Of a stretch of DNA of 6,415 nt, positions 1 to 6,264 are shown one piece after another. The stretch is from Spirosomataceae bacterium. Its GTDB lineage: Bacteria; Bacteroidota; Bacteroidia; Cytophagales; Spirosomataceae. Below the pieces are notes generated by a model. That model had not been told where the DNA came from and ran no database searches. It saw nothing but the letters and a program-made list of their open reading frames with translations. Location: assembly GCA_030731175.1 (NCBI GenBank), contig JANQUM010000185.1, positions 1 to 6,415 of the forward strand, given 5' to 3'. Each line of letters begins with the position of its first letter. Position 1 is the stretch's first letter. The position numbers and the translations under genes are program-made.

Positions 1-106
1 ATTTGTGCGGAAGCAAGACTTCGTCGCCTTCTTCGTTTCCAAGAAAAAAACCGACACTCGTGCCGCGTAATATTTTGAGGGTATTTTGTTGTCCGAGGTG
101 TAGCAA
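1..106 (-). CDS. cvfB: CvfB-like S1 RNA-binding protein, N-terminal part (runs off window)
   Basis: The minus strand encodes 35 residues before the window ends, beginning MLHLGQQNTLKILRG and ending GDEVLLPHK. This matches the first S1-like domain of the CvfB/YitL family, whose N-terminus typically reads as a short G-x-x-NTL-x-V/I-x-R start followed by a turn and an EVLLP strand. In Staphylococcus CvfB is an RNA-binding regulator with several S1-type domains and a winged helix; the role in Bacteroidota is less clear. The reading frame is closed upstream by a TAA at 134-136, and the only usual start codon between that stop and the conserved region is TTG at 104-106, so TTG is the likely start. 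The gene lies 42 bases behind the PIN-domain toxin on the same strand. I see no convincing promoter of its own. Family assignment is fairly firm; only the first domain is visible, so the full architecture cannot be confirmed. Confidence 0.7.
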   Translation of the reverse strand, partial: MLHLGQQNTLKILRGTSVGFFLGNEEGDEVLLPHK

Positions 107-148
107 TAATGTGGAATTAGCGAGTGGAAGAGTTTATATAGATATTCG

Positions 149-577
149 TCAACGTTGCAAAAACTCGACGAAACTTTTTAGCGTAATGATTTTAGTTGAA
201 TAATGACTTTCTAAAATTAAAAGGTCTTTGTCGCCTGTAATTAAATAATCCAAGTCAGCATCCTGAGACAAATCTAACAGATAGTTGTCTTTGACATCTC
301 TACTGATTAAGTTCTTGGATTCTAATTCTACAATCAGACTACGTATATTTAATTCTTGAATGAACGAAGTGAAAATTCTTTCATCACTATTCTTCTTTTT
401 GAAATATGGAACATCTTTAAGTTTTCTGATTTCGTAGAGCAATTGCTCACAGTGATATAACTGTAAATTGTTTTCAGCATTTAAAACTTCTATAAACCTT
501 TGCCTGGAAATGCCTCCAATTAATACGCTACCAATAACGTTGCAGTCGAAGGCGACTTTTATGGTTTTATCCCGCAC
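149..577 (-). CDS. PIN-domain ribonuclease, putative toxin of a toxin-antitoxin pair
   Basis: This 142-residue protein fills the usual length of a single PIN domain of the PIN_3/COG1569 type ('putative toxin-antitoxin system toxin component, PIN family'). The acidic metal-binding residues are in place: D11 in FDCNV, E49 in LLYEIRKL, D97 in SRDVKDNYLLDL, and D116 and D118 in the ITGDKDLL motif. Such proteins cut RNA using Mg2+ or Mn2+ and are held inactive by a co-expressed antitoxin. No signal peptide or membrane segment is seen, so it should act in the cytoplasm. The start is GTG at 575-577: an in-frame TAG lies a short way upstream and no ATG precedes the first strand. It overlaps the end of the upstream gene by 11 bases, as toxin genes commonly do. 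Its DNA is poor in G+C (94 of 300 bases at 241-540). The active site looks intact, so the toxin is probably functional; the RNA target cannot be inferred. Confidence 0.88.
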   Translation of the reverse strand: MRDKTIKVAFDCNVIGSVLIGGISRQRFIEVLNAENNLQLYHCEQLLYEIRKLKDVPYFKKKNSDERIFTSFIQELNIRSLIVELESKNLISRDVKDNYLLDLSQDADLDYLITGDKDLLILESHYSTKIITLKSFVEFLQR

Positions 578-794
578 GACGCATTTCTTTAATCGCTTCT
601 ACAACCTCCTGCTCATCATGGTCTTGACTGGGTAATGATTCAAGAAAATTAACAAAAGAGTCTTGTTGATTCTCACCTTTCTTAATTTTTCTCGGAGCAG
701 CGGGCTTCAAACTTATAAAGTCAAGCGTTTGTAAATATTCGATTAACTTAACAGATTGAATATTCTCAGATGTTGTCAGCACAAATTGTTGCAT
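567..794 (-). CDS. Putative antitoxin partner of the PIN-domain toxin
   Basis: This 75-residue protein sits directly upstream of the PIN toxin and overlaps it by 11 bases, the order expected for an antitoxin gene. I do not recognise its family with certainty. Residues 4-30 (FVLTTSENIQSV, then IEYLQTLDFISL) look like a short strand-helix-strand unit; residues 35-40 are basic (RKIKKG); residues 58-73 (DHDEQEVVEAIKEMRR) form a charged helix of the kind that wraps around a PIN toxin. There is no obvious ribbon-helix-helix, AbrB or Phd signature. The start is ATG at 792-794, with a TATCTTTG promoter element about 20 bases upstream. By analogy with other type II modules it would bind and block the toxin and may repress its own promoter, but both roles are inferred from gene order and size only. 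Confidence 0.72.
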   Translation of the reverse strand: MQQFVLTTSENIQSVKLIEYLQTLDFISLKPAAPRKIKKGENQQDSFVNFLESLPSQDHDEQEVVEAIKEMRRAG

Positions 795-815
795 AGCTAA
801 TGAAGTTTAATGTAA

Positions 816-823
816 CAAAGATA
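816..823 (-). promoter_or_regulatory. Candidate -7 element of the toxin-antitoxin promoter
   Basis: Read on the minus strand this is TATCTTTG followed by T, matching the Bacteroidota -7 consensus TAnnTTTG. Transcription would begin near 808-812, giving a leader of about 15-20 bases before the antitoxin ATG. The element starts 7 bases past the stop codon of the upstream kinase, so any -33 contact lies inside the last kinase codons. No clear TTG or TTTG is seen at -33, so the call rests on the -7 box and its position. Confidence 0.5.
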
Positions 824-830
824 CAGATTA

Positions 831-1871
831 TTACTTTCCCTCCGTAAATTCCTGAAAAGCCTTTAGCAGTTTCCACTGATTTGTTGCCCGTTCAAAATTA
901 TGTTTCGGGTGTTTTACCGGATAATAAATATCGCCGTTGAGGTAATCAGTCAGAAAGCGGATTCCCTGCATATAAATCATAAATTCACCACCAAAGTTGA
1001 GGTATTTCTTCTCGGTTTCGGTCAAAATGTCGTCCAGTTTTTCTAAGTAGCCTTTACAGATAGCTTCGTAAATATCTTCCCGAATTTTAATTTTATCGTA
1101 CTCCGGAGAATCCTCTGCAATTGGCGACAAGCTGGTACGAAACATATCGCCAATATCAGAAATTATCAGCCCTGGCATTAGCGTATCAAGATCACAAACG
1201 GCAACGGCTTCGTGCGTTTTTTTGTCAAAAAGTACGTTATTTATTTTCGTATCGTGGTGCAAAATACGGGTTGGCATTTGCGGGTTAGACAACAGTTCTT
1301 CGTAAGTTGTAACAATATTTTTTTTCGACGAAAAATTAGAGATCAGATTTGTTGCTTCGGCTTTTCGTTCTTCCGTTGCCCGGTCAATCGCTTGCGTAAA
1401 TTGATGAAAGCGATACGAGAGGTTATGAAAATCAGGAATGGTTGGCTCAAATAATTCTACGTTTATTCCGTCAAGTTTTTTGGTCAGATTACCAAAAGCT
1501 TTGGCTGCCAAATACGCTTGCTTTGGCTCCTCAATGTTATCAATACTGTACGAGTTTTCGATAAAATGCGTTAACCTCCAAAAGCTGTTTTCAACAACGG
1601 CATAATGCTCATGAACTTTCGTTAAAATCGGTTTTATGAATAAATAGTCGGGAGCTTTCTCTTTCAAATAATTTCCCGCTAATTCGAGGTTCGAGGCGAT
1701 GGTTTCGGGTTTTGTAAAAACGGCGGTATTCACTTTTTGAAGAATGAAACTCTCCGACGCACAATTGACCAAAAATGTATCATTAATGAGCCCGTTTCCG
1801 AAAGGTTTAATATCCGTAACTTTACCCGAAATCGGAAATTTAGCAAGAATTACGTGTATGTTTGGCTGCAT
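831..1871 (-). CDS. APH-fold phosphotransferase, N-acetylhexosamine 1-kinase-like
   Basis: This 346-residue protein belongs to the aminoglycoside phosphotransferase/choline kinase fold (PF01636). The ATP-binding loop is at residues 23-33 (PFGNGLINDTF), the ATP-contacting lysine is probably K46 in FILQKVN, the catalytic loop is at 205-212 (HHDTKINN, base D207), and the metal-binding segment is at 226-234 (CDLDTLMPG) followed by DIGDMFR. Overall it resembles the NahK/LnpB branch, which phosphorylates GlcNAc or GalNAc at C1 and was once annotated as 'mucin desulfatase' (MdsC). That makes a cytoplasmic sugar kinase more likely than antibiotic resistance, but the substrate cannot be read from sequence. 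Start ATG at 1869-1871 is clear. It diverges from zwf across 183 bases and has a TAGCTTTG promoter element about 80 bases upstream. All catalytic residues are present, so it should be active. Confidence 0.82.
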   Translation of the reverse strand: MQPNIHVILAKFPISGKVTDIKPFGNGLINDTFLVNCASESFILQKVNTAVFTKPETIASNLELAGNYLKEKAPDYLFIKPILTKVHEHYAVVENSFWRLTHFIENSYSIDNIEEPKQAYLAAKAFGNLTKKLDGINVELFEPTIPDFHNLSYRFHQFTQAIDRATEERKAEATNLISNFSSKKNIVTTYEELLSNPQMPTRILHHDTKINNVLFDKKTHEAVAVCDLDTLMPGLIISDIGDMFRTSLSPIAEDSPEYDKIKIREDIYEAICKGYLEKLDDILTETEKKYLNFGGEFMIYMQGIRFLTDYLNGDIYYPVKHPKHNFERATNQWKLLKAFQEFTEGK

Positions 1872-1951
1872 ATTGTTTTGTCTTTTGTAAAATGTCTGCC
1901 GTTTTGATTTACGAAAATTAATGTAGTGTACGGCATCATTTTTTTACTCAA

Positions 1952-1959
1952 CAAAGCTA
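1952..1959 (-). promoter_or_regulatory. Candidate -7 element of the kinase promoter
   Basis: Read on the minus strand this is TAGCTTTG followed by T, a full match to TAnnTTTG. It would start transcription near 1944-1948 and give a leader of roughly 75 bases ahead of the kinase ATG. It lies only two bases from the plus-strand element for zwf, facing the opposite way. No good -33 TTG is visible at the usual distance. The gap 1872-2054 holds no open reading frame that I would call a gene. Confidence 0.45.
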
Positions 1960-1961
1960 CC

Positions 1962-1969
1962 TATTTTTG
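1962..1969 (+). promoter_or_regulatory. Candidate -7 element of the zwf-pgl promoter
   Basis: The sequence TATTTTTG followed by T matches the Bacteroidota -7 consensus TAnnTTTG. Transcription would begin near 1974-1977, leaving a leader of about 80 bases before the zwf ATG at 2055. The matching -33 region is a run of T without a clear TTG. An AGGA at 2047-2050 lies very close to the start codon and a second at 2037-2040; neither is a well-spaced ribosome site, as is common in this phylum. Confidence 0.45.
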
Positions 1970-2054
1970 TGAACATATAAATCGCCACAATCGTTATCAG
2001 CAATTAGCAGCGTATTACCTCTACAAAATCTACCAAAGGAACACTTAGGAACTC

Positions 2055-3566
2055 ATGGAAATATTCACCCAGCCCGTAATTTTTGTAATTTTTGGCGGAA
2101 CCGGCGATCTCAACTGGCGAAAAATTAACCCTGCGTTGTATAATTTGTACCTCGACGGCTATTTTCCAGAAAACTTCGCCATCATCAATTCGGGAAGGAA
2201 GGATTTAACCGACGAAGACATCCGAGAAAAAATGCTGGAAGGCGTCAATAAGTTTTCCCGAAAAGGAAAAGCTGACAAAGAAAAGTGGGAGACTTTCGCC
2301 GAAAAAATAACGTATCAGCCTGCTGATATTATGGAAGATAAATCGTTCCAGACGTTTGGCGAGACCATCAAGCAATACGAAAAAACTTGGGGAGAAAAAG
2401 CAATTGTAATCTTTTACATGTCTGTGGCGGCTCAGTTTTTCTCCGTTATTGCCGAAAAAATTAAACGAAATAAACTTGCTGAAGATATTGAACACAGCCG
2501 TATTGTTGTCGAAAAACCGTTCGGACATGATTTAGAATCGGCTCGAGAGTTGAATAACCTTTTTTGCACAAATTTTGACGAAAAACAGATTTACAGAATC
2601 GACCATTATCTGGGGAAAGAAGCCGTTCAGAACATCATGGCGTTCAGATTTGCCAACGCTATTTTAGAGCCACTTTGGAATCGCAACTATATCGAACACG
2701 TACAGATTAGCGTTTCTGAGCAAATTGGTGTTGGCAGTCGAGGCGGTTTCTACGAAGGAGCCGGTGCGTTGCGAGACATGGTGCAAAACCACATTTTACA
2801 ATTACTTTGCTTAATCGGAATGGAAGCTCCCGTTTCGTTTGATGCTGACGAAGTACGCAACAAAAAAGTGGACGTACTTCGCTCCATGCGGCGATTCAAA
2901 GCAGATGAGCTAAAATATAATGTAGTACGTGGGCAATACGGCGACGGCTGGGTGGAAGGTGAAAAAGTAAAAGGCTACCGCGAAGAAGCTGACGTTGACC
3001 CAAAATCAAGTGTAGAAACCTTTGCGGCAGTTAAGTTTTTTGTGGATAACTGGCGTTGGTTTGATGTTCCGTTTTATGTTAGAACCGGGAAGCGAATGCC
3101 TGAAAAGTCTTCGGTTATTACGATACAATTCCGAGATGTTCCGCACAAAATATTTCCTACCGAAACTTCTGATACTTGGCGGCAGAACCGCTTGGTAATC
3201 AGCATTCAGCCCGATATGAGTATTCGGTTTCGGGTACAGGCCAAGATTCCGGGCGTAGAAATGGCGTTGAATAACGTGGATATGGTTTTTGATTACGACG
3301 ATAGTTTCAGCGAAGAAAGCACGCCGGAAGCTTACGAAACGCTTTTACTTGATACCATGACCGGCGATCAAACGCTTTATATGCGAGGTGACCAAGTAGA
3401 AGAAGCCTGGAAGTTACTCATGCCCGTTCTGGATAATTGGGCGGCAAAACCTGCCAATGATTTCCCTAATTACGCCGCTGACACTTGGGGCCCTGAAGCT
3501 GCAAATGCCCTTTTAGCCCGCGACGGCTACCACTGGTTCACATTAAATACCAAAAAATCAAAATGA
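2055..3566 (+). CDS. zwf: Glucose-6-phosphate 1-dehydrogenase
   Basis: The enzyme oxidises glucose 6-phosphate to 6-phosphogluconolactone, making NADPH, and opens the oxidative pentose phosphate pathway in the cytoplasm. At 503 residues it has normal family length. The N-terminal Rossmann domain carries the dinucleotide fingerprint GGTGDL at 14-19, with K23 matching the conserved lysine of the GDLxxRK motif. R48 in NSGRKDL sits where the 2'-phosphate-binding arginine of Leuconostoc G6PD lies, which suggests NADP+ use. EKPFG is at 153-157, the signature RIDHYLGKE at 181-189 (D183, H184), the catalytic histidine H246 in DMVQNH, and K346 in VRTGKR. Start ATG at 2055 places the fingerprint at the usual distance from the N-terminus. 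It overlaps pgl by four bases, so the two are co-transcribed and probably translationally coupled. One small oddity is N-W at 20-21 where K/R-rich residues are common; this should not affect function. Confidence 0.97.
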   Translation: MEIFTQPVIFVIFGGTGDLNWRKINPALYNLYLDGYFPENFAIINSGRKDLTDEDIREKMLEGVNKFSRKGKADKEKWETFAEKITYQPADIMEDKSFQTFGETIKQYEKTWGEKAIVIFYMSVAAQFFSVIAEKIKRNKLAEDIEHSRIVVEKPFGHDLESARELNNLFCTNFDEKQIYRIDHYLGKEAVQNIMAFRFANAILEPLWNRNYIEHVQISVSEQIGVGSRGGFYEGAGALRDMVQNHILQLLCLIGMEAPVSFDADEVRNKKVDVLRSMRRFKADELKYNVVRGQYGDGWVEGEKVKGYREEADVDPKSSVETFAAVKFFVDNWRWFDVPFYVRTGKRMPEKSSVITIQFRDVPHKIFPTETSDTWRQNRLVISIQPDMSIRFRVQAKIPGVEMALNNVDMVFDYDDSFSEESTPEAYETLLLDTMTGDQTLYMRGDQVEEAWKLLMPVLDNWAAKPANDFPNYAADTWGPEAANALLARDGYHWFTLNTKKSK

Positions 3567-4279
3567 ACAATAAACTTCATATTTTCCGAACACCCGCCGA
3601 AGTAATCAGTAATTACGCCGCTTTTTTTGTGGAAAAAGCAAAAGAAAGCATCCTGGAAAAAGGGAAATTTACGGTGGTTTTATCCGGTGGAAATTCCCCG
3701 AAAAGTGTTTTTGAATTACTGGCAAAAGACTACGCCCACGCCCTTGATTGGAGCAGTGTGTATTTCTTCTTTGGTGACGAACGCTTTGTGCCTTCAAACG
3801 ATCCCGAGTACAACGGATTGATGGCGAAAGAAGCACTCTTTAACCCGCTAAATATTCAAGGAAATCAAATATTTACGGTTGATACTTCCCTTGATGTGAA
3901 AGCCGCCGCCGCAGATTACGCTAAGAAAATTGTGCAGTTTTTTGACGGCGAAGATGCGGTTTTTGATTTGGTGATGCTTGGTCTTGGTGACGACGCCCAC
4001 ACGGCTTCGCTTTTCCCGAATACCGAAGTTTTGATAGAAGAATTTGCGACTATTTCGCACGTTTTTATTGAAGAAAAAGGCGTTTTCAGAATTACAATGA
4101 CGGCCCAAATGATAAACGATGCTCAAAATATCGCTTTCTTAGTTTTTGGTGCAAACAAAGCCGAAGCCATTGAGCATGTCTTAAAAGGAGAACGTAACAC
4201 AACGCTTTATCCCGCCCAATTAATTGATAAAAAAGCCGTTTGGTTTACTGACGATGCAGCGGCAAAATTGGTTAGTTAA
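3563..4279 (+). CDS. pgl: 6-phosphogluconolactonase
   Basis: This 238-residue protein of the DevB/SOL type (NagB-like fold) hydrolyses 6-phosphogluconolactone, the product of the preceding gene, to 6-phosphogluconate. Visible family motifs are LSGGNSP at 40-46, FFGDERFVP at 69-77 followed by DPEYN at 80-84, and LGLGDDAHTASLFP at 139-152 with the catalytic-region histidine H146. The last motif normally reads GLGPDGHTASLFP; here P and G are replaced by D143 and A145, while D144, H146 and T147 are kept. Start ATG at 3563 overlaps the zwf TGA as ATGA, the classic arrangement for coupled translation. No signal peptide, so cytoplasmic. It converges with rsmG, with only 34 bases between the two stop codons and no strong terminator hairpin in that space. 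The gnd gene often found with this pair is absent from the window. Confidence 0.95.
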   Translation: MNNKLHIFRTPAEVISNYAAFFVEKAKESILEKGKFTVVLSGGNSPKSVFELLAKDYAHALDWSSVYFFFGDERFVPSNDPEYNGLMAKEALFNPLNIQGNQIFTVDTSLDVKAAAADYAKKIVQFFDGEDAVFDLVMLGLGDDAHTASLFPNTEVLIEEFATISHVFIEEKGVFRITMTAQMINDAQNIAFLVFGANKAEAIEHVLKGERNTTLYPAQLIDKKAVWFTDDAAAKLVS

Positions 4280-4313
4280 AGAAAGTTACATCGCGACGAT
4301 TGGACAAGTAATA

Positions 4314-4943
4314 TCAAAGTGGTAAATGCACTACTTTTTTCGTTTCGAAAAATTCTTCTTCGTAAAAATCGGTCAGGTTATGAAGTTTGTATTTCATTTT
4401 GGTTTCCAAGAGTTCTTCCTTCAAATCGCCGCCTTTTAGGTACAAAATCCCGTTTTTTAAATCGTTAAACCGGTTTCTGCTAACCTTGCCTTTAACCCAT
4501 TCTAAAAATGGCAGCATTCTGGTTACAGCACGGCTTACGATGAAATCGTACTGACCGTTCACATTCTGAGCCCGCTCGTGTTGAGAAGTAACGTTTTTCA
4601 AACCAACGGCGGCGGCTACTTCATTTACTACCTTTATTTTTTTTCCGATAGAATCTACCAAATGAAACTGCGTTTCGGGAAACATAATTGCCAGCGGAAT
4701 TCCGGGAAAACCACCGCCCGTTCCCACGTCAAGAATTTCTGTTCCGGGTGTAAATTGACAAACCTTTGCAATACCGAGCGAATGCAAAAAATGCTTTTCG
4801 ACAATGTTTTCCATGTCTTTTCTGGAAACTACATTTATCTGGGCATTCCAAACAATATAAGCTTCAACGGCTTTTCTGAATTGTTCTTGTTGCGTTTCAG
4901 TAAGCTCAGGAAAATACTTTGTAAGTAATTTAATATCAGTCAT
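4314..4943 (-). CDS. rsmG: 16S rRNA m7G527 methyltransferase RsmG (GidB)
   Basis: RsmG transfers a methyl group from S-adenosylmethionine to N7 of G527 in 16S rRNA. From the chosen ATG the protein has 209 residues, the usual length. Motifs in order: WNAQINVVSRKD at 32-43, HFLHSL at 51-56, the SAM-binding loop ILDVGTGGGFPG at 70-81, the acidic ribose-binding D97 in LVDS, and YDFIVSRAV at 132-140. I chose ATG at 4941-4943 because it overlaps the stop of the upstream glycosyltransferase as ATGA; a GTG at 4947-4949 would add two residues and is possible. The gene appears to be the second of a two-gene operon. Loss of RsmG gives low-level streptomycin resistance in several bacteria, which is known of the family and not visible here. 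The frame and motifs are intact. Confidence 0.95.
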   Translation of the reverse strand: MTDIKLLTKYFPELTETQQEQFRKAVEAYIVWNAQINVVSRKDMENIVEKHFLHSLGIAKVCQFTPGTEILDVGTGGGFPGIPLAIMFPETQFHLVDSIGKKIKVVNEVAAAVGLKNVTSQHERAQNVNGQYDFIVSRAVTRMLPFLEWVKGKVSRNRFNDLKNGILYLKGGDLKEELLETKMKYKLHNLTDFYEEEFFETKKVVHLPL

Positions 4944-6154
4944 TTCCACTTTAATTTTTTCGGATTTGAAATAATTGTAATTACGCCGAAAACGAGTAAG
5001 TACACCGCGTATAAGAAATCAAACCACGGAATTTTCCATGATCTTATCAACACCGAGAGGCGTTTATTGCACAAATGCAAAACCAACCAACGGATAAGTA
5101 TCCAACCAACAAAAACGATAAGCGTGAGCCGCATCCAGTTAGTGAATGATTGCAAATGTTGTACGTGAAATTGTGCCAACCAATCATTTGGAATGGTGAG
5201 CCACGCAGGAAAGTAAAACTCAAAAGGAGGTTGAGTAAAAAGTGTTGGAATAAACAAAAGCCACGAGAATAGGAAGCTCATCCAGAGTGACCCAATCGTG
5301 ATTTTATCTTTTAGTTTATACCGTTTTCCAACAGATAAATGACGTTTTTTCTGCGTAACCCAGTCAGAAAAAGTACGTTTGGGGTCAGAGTATGTGTGGG
5401 TTTCTTTATCAACAGCAATAGCCACGTTTTGCCCTGTGGTGGCTTCGTTGATGAATAAATCATCATCTCCGCTTAGTAAATCAGCGTGCCGCATGTAGCC
5501 GTTGGTTTTCCAGAATAAGTCTTTCCGAAACATCAAATTTCTACCCACGCCCATAAAAGGGACTCCGGCAAGCGTGAAAGATAAATATTGAACGGCGGTC
5601 TGAAAGGTTTCGTAACGGATAAAAGCGTTCAGTAATCCTGTTTCATAATAATACGGAGAAACACCCAAAACCACGGATTTCTCAGTAGCGAGTTGTGTCA
5701 CCATCTGCTTAAGCCACTGATTACTGGCTGGGCGGCAGTCGGCGTCTGTGGTTAGGATAATATCGTACGATGATTTCTTTATCGCCACGGTCATGGCGTA
5801 TTTTTTTCCTGTAAAATGGCTTGGAGTTGATTCAATTCTTGAAAAAATGACTTTGCTAAACCCGCCTTCATTGTTTAATAAAAAGTCGTACGTACCATCG
5901 CTCGAACGGTCATCCGCGAGTACAATTTCAAATTTGGGGTAATCTTGTTTTTCAAGAATTGGTAGTAATTCACGGAGATTCTCCAATTCATTGAATGCGG
6001 AAATAACTATGGATACGGCTGGAAAAACTTGTCCTTCGTAGTCTGTGGCAAAATCACGGTGGCGGATTAATCGTGTAAAAACGAATAATAAATACACCAA
6101 TTGTATGAAAATGCTCCCGAAAAAGAGGGTGTACAGGATGTAAGTAAAAATCAC
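4940..6154 (-). CDS. Membrane-bound family 2 glycosyltransferase
   Basis: This 404-residue protein has the layout of an integral membrane GT2 enzyme. A membrane segment spans about residues 4-27; the cytoplasmic GT-A domain follows with VSIVISAFNE at 47-56, DDRSSDGT at 81-88, the DxD metal site TTDADCRP at 135-142, GVGRNLMFRK at 202-211 and GDDDLF at 229-234. The final motif is QKKRH at 268-272, in place of the QxxRW of processive synthases such as cellulose or hyaluronan synthase. Further membrane segments lie near 286-306, 342-361 and 378-396. It probably adds a sugar to a lipid-linked or surface glycan; donor and acceptor cannot be told. The start is GTG at 6152-6154: an in-frame TAA lies 15 bases upstream of it and no ATG occurs in frame for over 100 codons. 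It overlaps rsmG by four bases (ATGA) and has its own promoter element at 6184-6191. Confidence 0.88.
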   Translation of the reverse strand: MIFTYILYTLFFGSIFIQLVYLLFVFTRLIRHRDFATDYEGQVFPAVSIVISAFNELENLRELLPILEKQDYPKFEIVLADDRSSDGTYDFLLNNEGGFSKVIFSRIESTPSHFTGKKYAMTVAIKKSSYDIILTTDADCRPASNQWLKQMVTQLATEKSVVLGVSPYYYETGLLNAFIRYETFQTAVQYLSFTLAGVPFMGVGRNLMFRKDLFWKTNGYMRHADLLSGDDDLFINEATTGQNVAIAVDKETHTYSDPKRTFSDWVTQKKRHLSVGKRYKLKDKITIGSLWMSFLFSWLLFIPTLFTQPPFEFYFPAWLTIPNDWLAQFHVQHLQSFTNWMRLTLIVFVGWILIRWLVLHLCNKRLSVLIRSWKIPWFDFLYAVYLLVFGVITIISNPKKLKWK

Positions 6155-6183
6155 CTTATACGGTTTGGTTTAGGTTAGAGCCG

Positions 6184-6191
6184 CAAATATA
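6184..6191 (-). promoter_or_regulatory. Candidate -7 element of the glycosyltransferase-rsmG promoter
   Basis: Read on the minus strand this is TATATTTG followed by C, a full match to TAnnTTTGY. Transcription would begin near 6176-6180, about 25 bases ahead of the GTG start, which supports that start. The element lies in the 110-base gap behind the deformylase gene, so the glycosyltransferase need not depend on read-through. No clear -33 TTG is found at the usual spacing. Confidence 0.5.
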
Positions 6192-6264
6192 GCAAAAGGA
6201 GGTTGTTTAAAGCTAAGGAAGCAAAAAAAGATAAAAGCTTGATTATCAGAATTAGAAAGCAATT

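Noticed and set aside
3..203. Plus-strand reading frame of 66 codons at the left edge
   Set aside because: It lies opposite the conserved cvfB start and the end of the PIN gene and shows no recognisable protein features.
605..610. AGGAGG on the minus strand inside the antitoxin gene as a ribosome site for the toxin
   Set aside because: It ends 27 bases before the GTG start, too far for normal placement, and codes for ordinary antitoxin residues.
812..834. GTAA...TTAC inverted repeat around the antitoxin promoter as an autoregulatory operator
   Set aside because: The arms are four bases long and one of them includes the kinase stop codon; too weak to support.
1967..1990. TTGTG...CACAA inverted repeat as a CRP-type operator near the zwf promoter
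   Set aside because: The arms are only five bases with a 14-base spacer, and the inner bases do not match a CRP site; this is likely chance in A+T-rich DNA.
4280..4313. Terminator between the convergent pgl and rsmG genes
   Set aside because: The only hairpin seen is ATCG-CGA-CGAT at 4290-4300, a four-base stem with no T run on either strand.
6219..6240. AAGC...GCTT as a terminator for the deformylase gene
   Set aside because: A four-base stem with a 14-base A-rich loop would not be stable.
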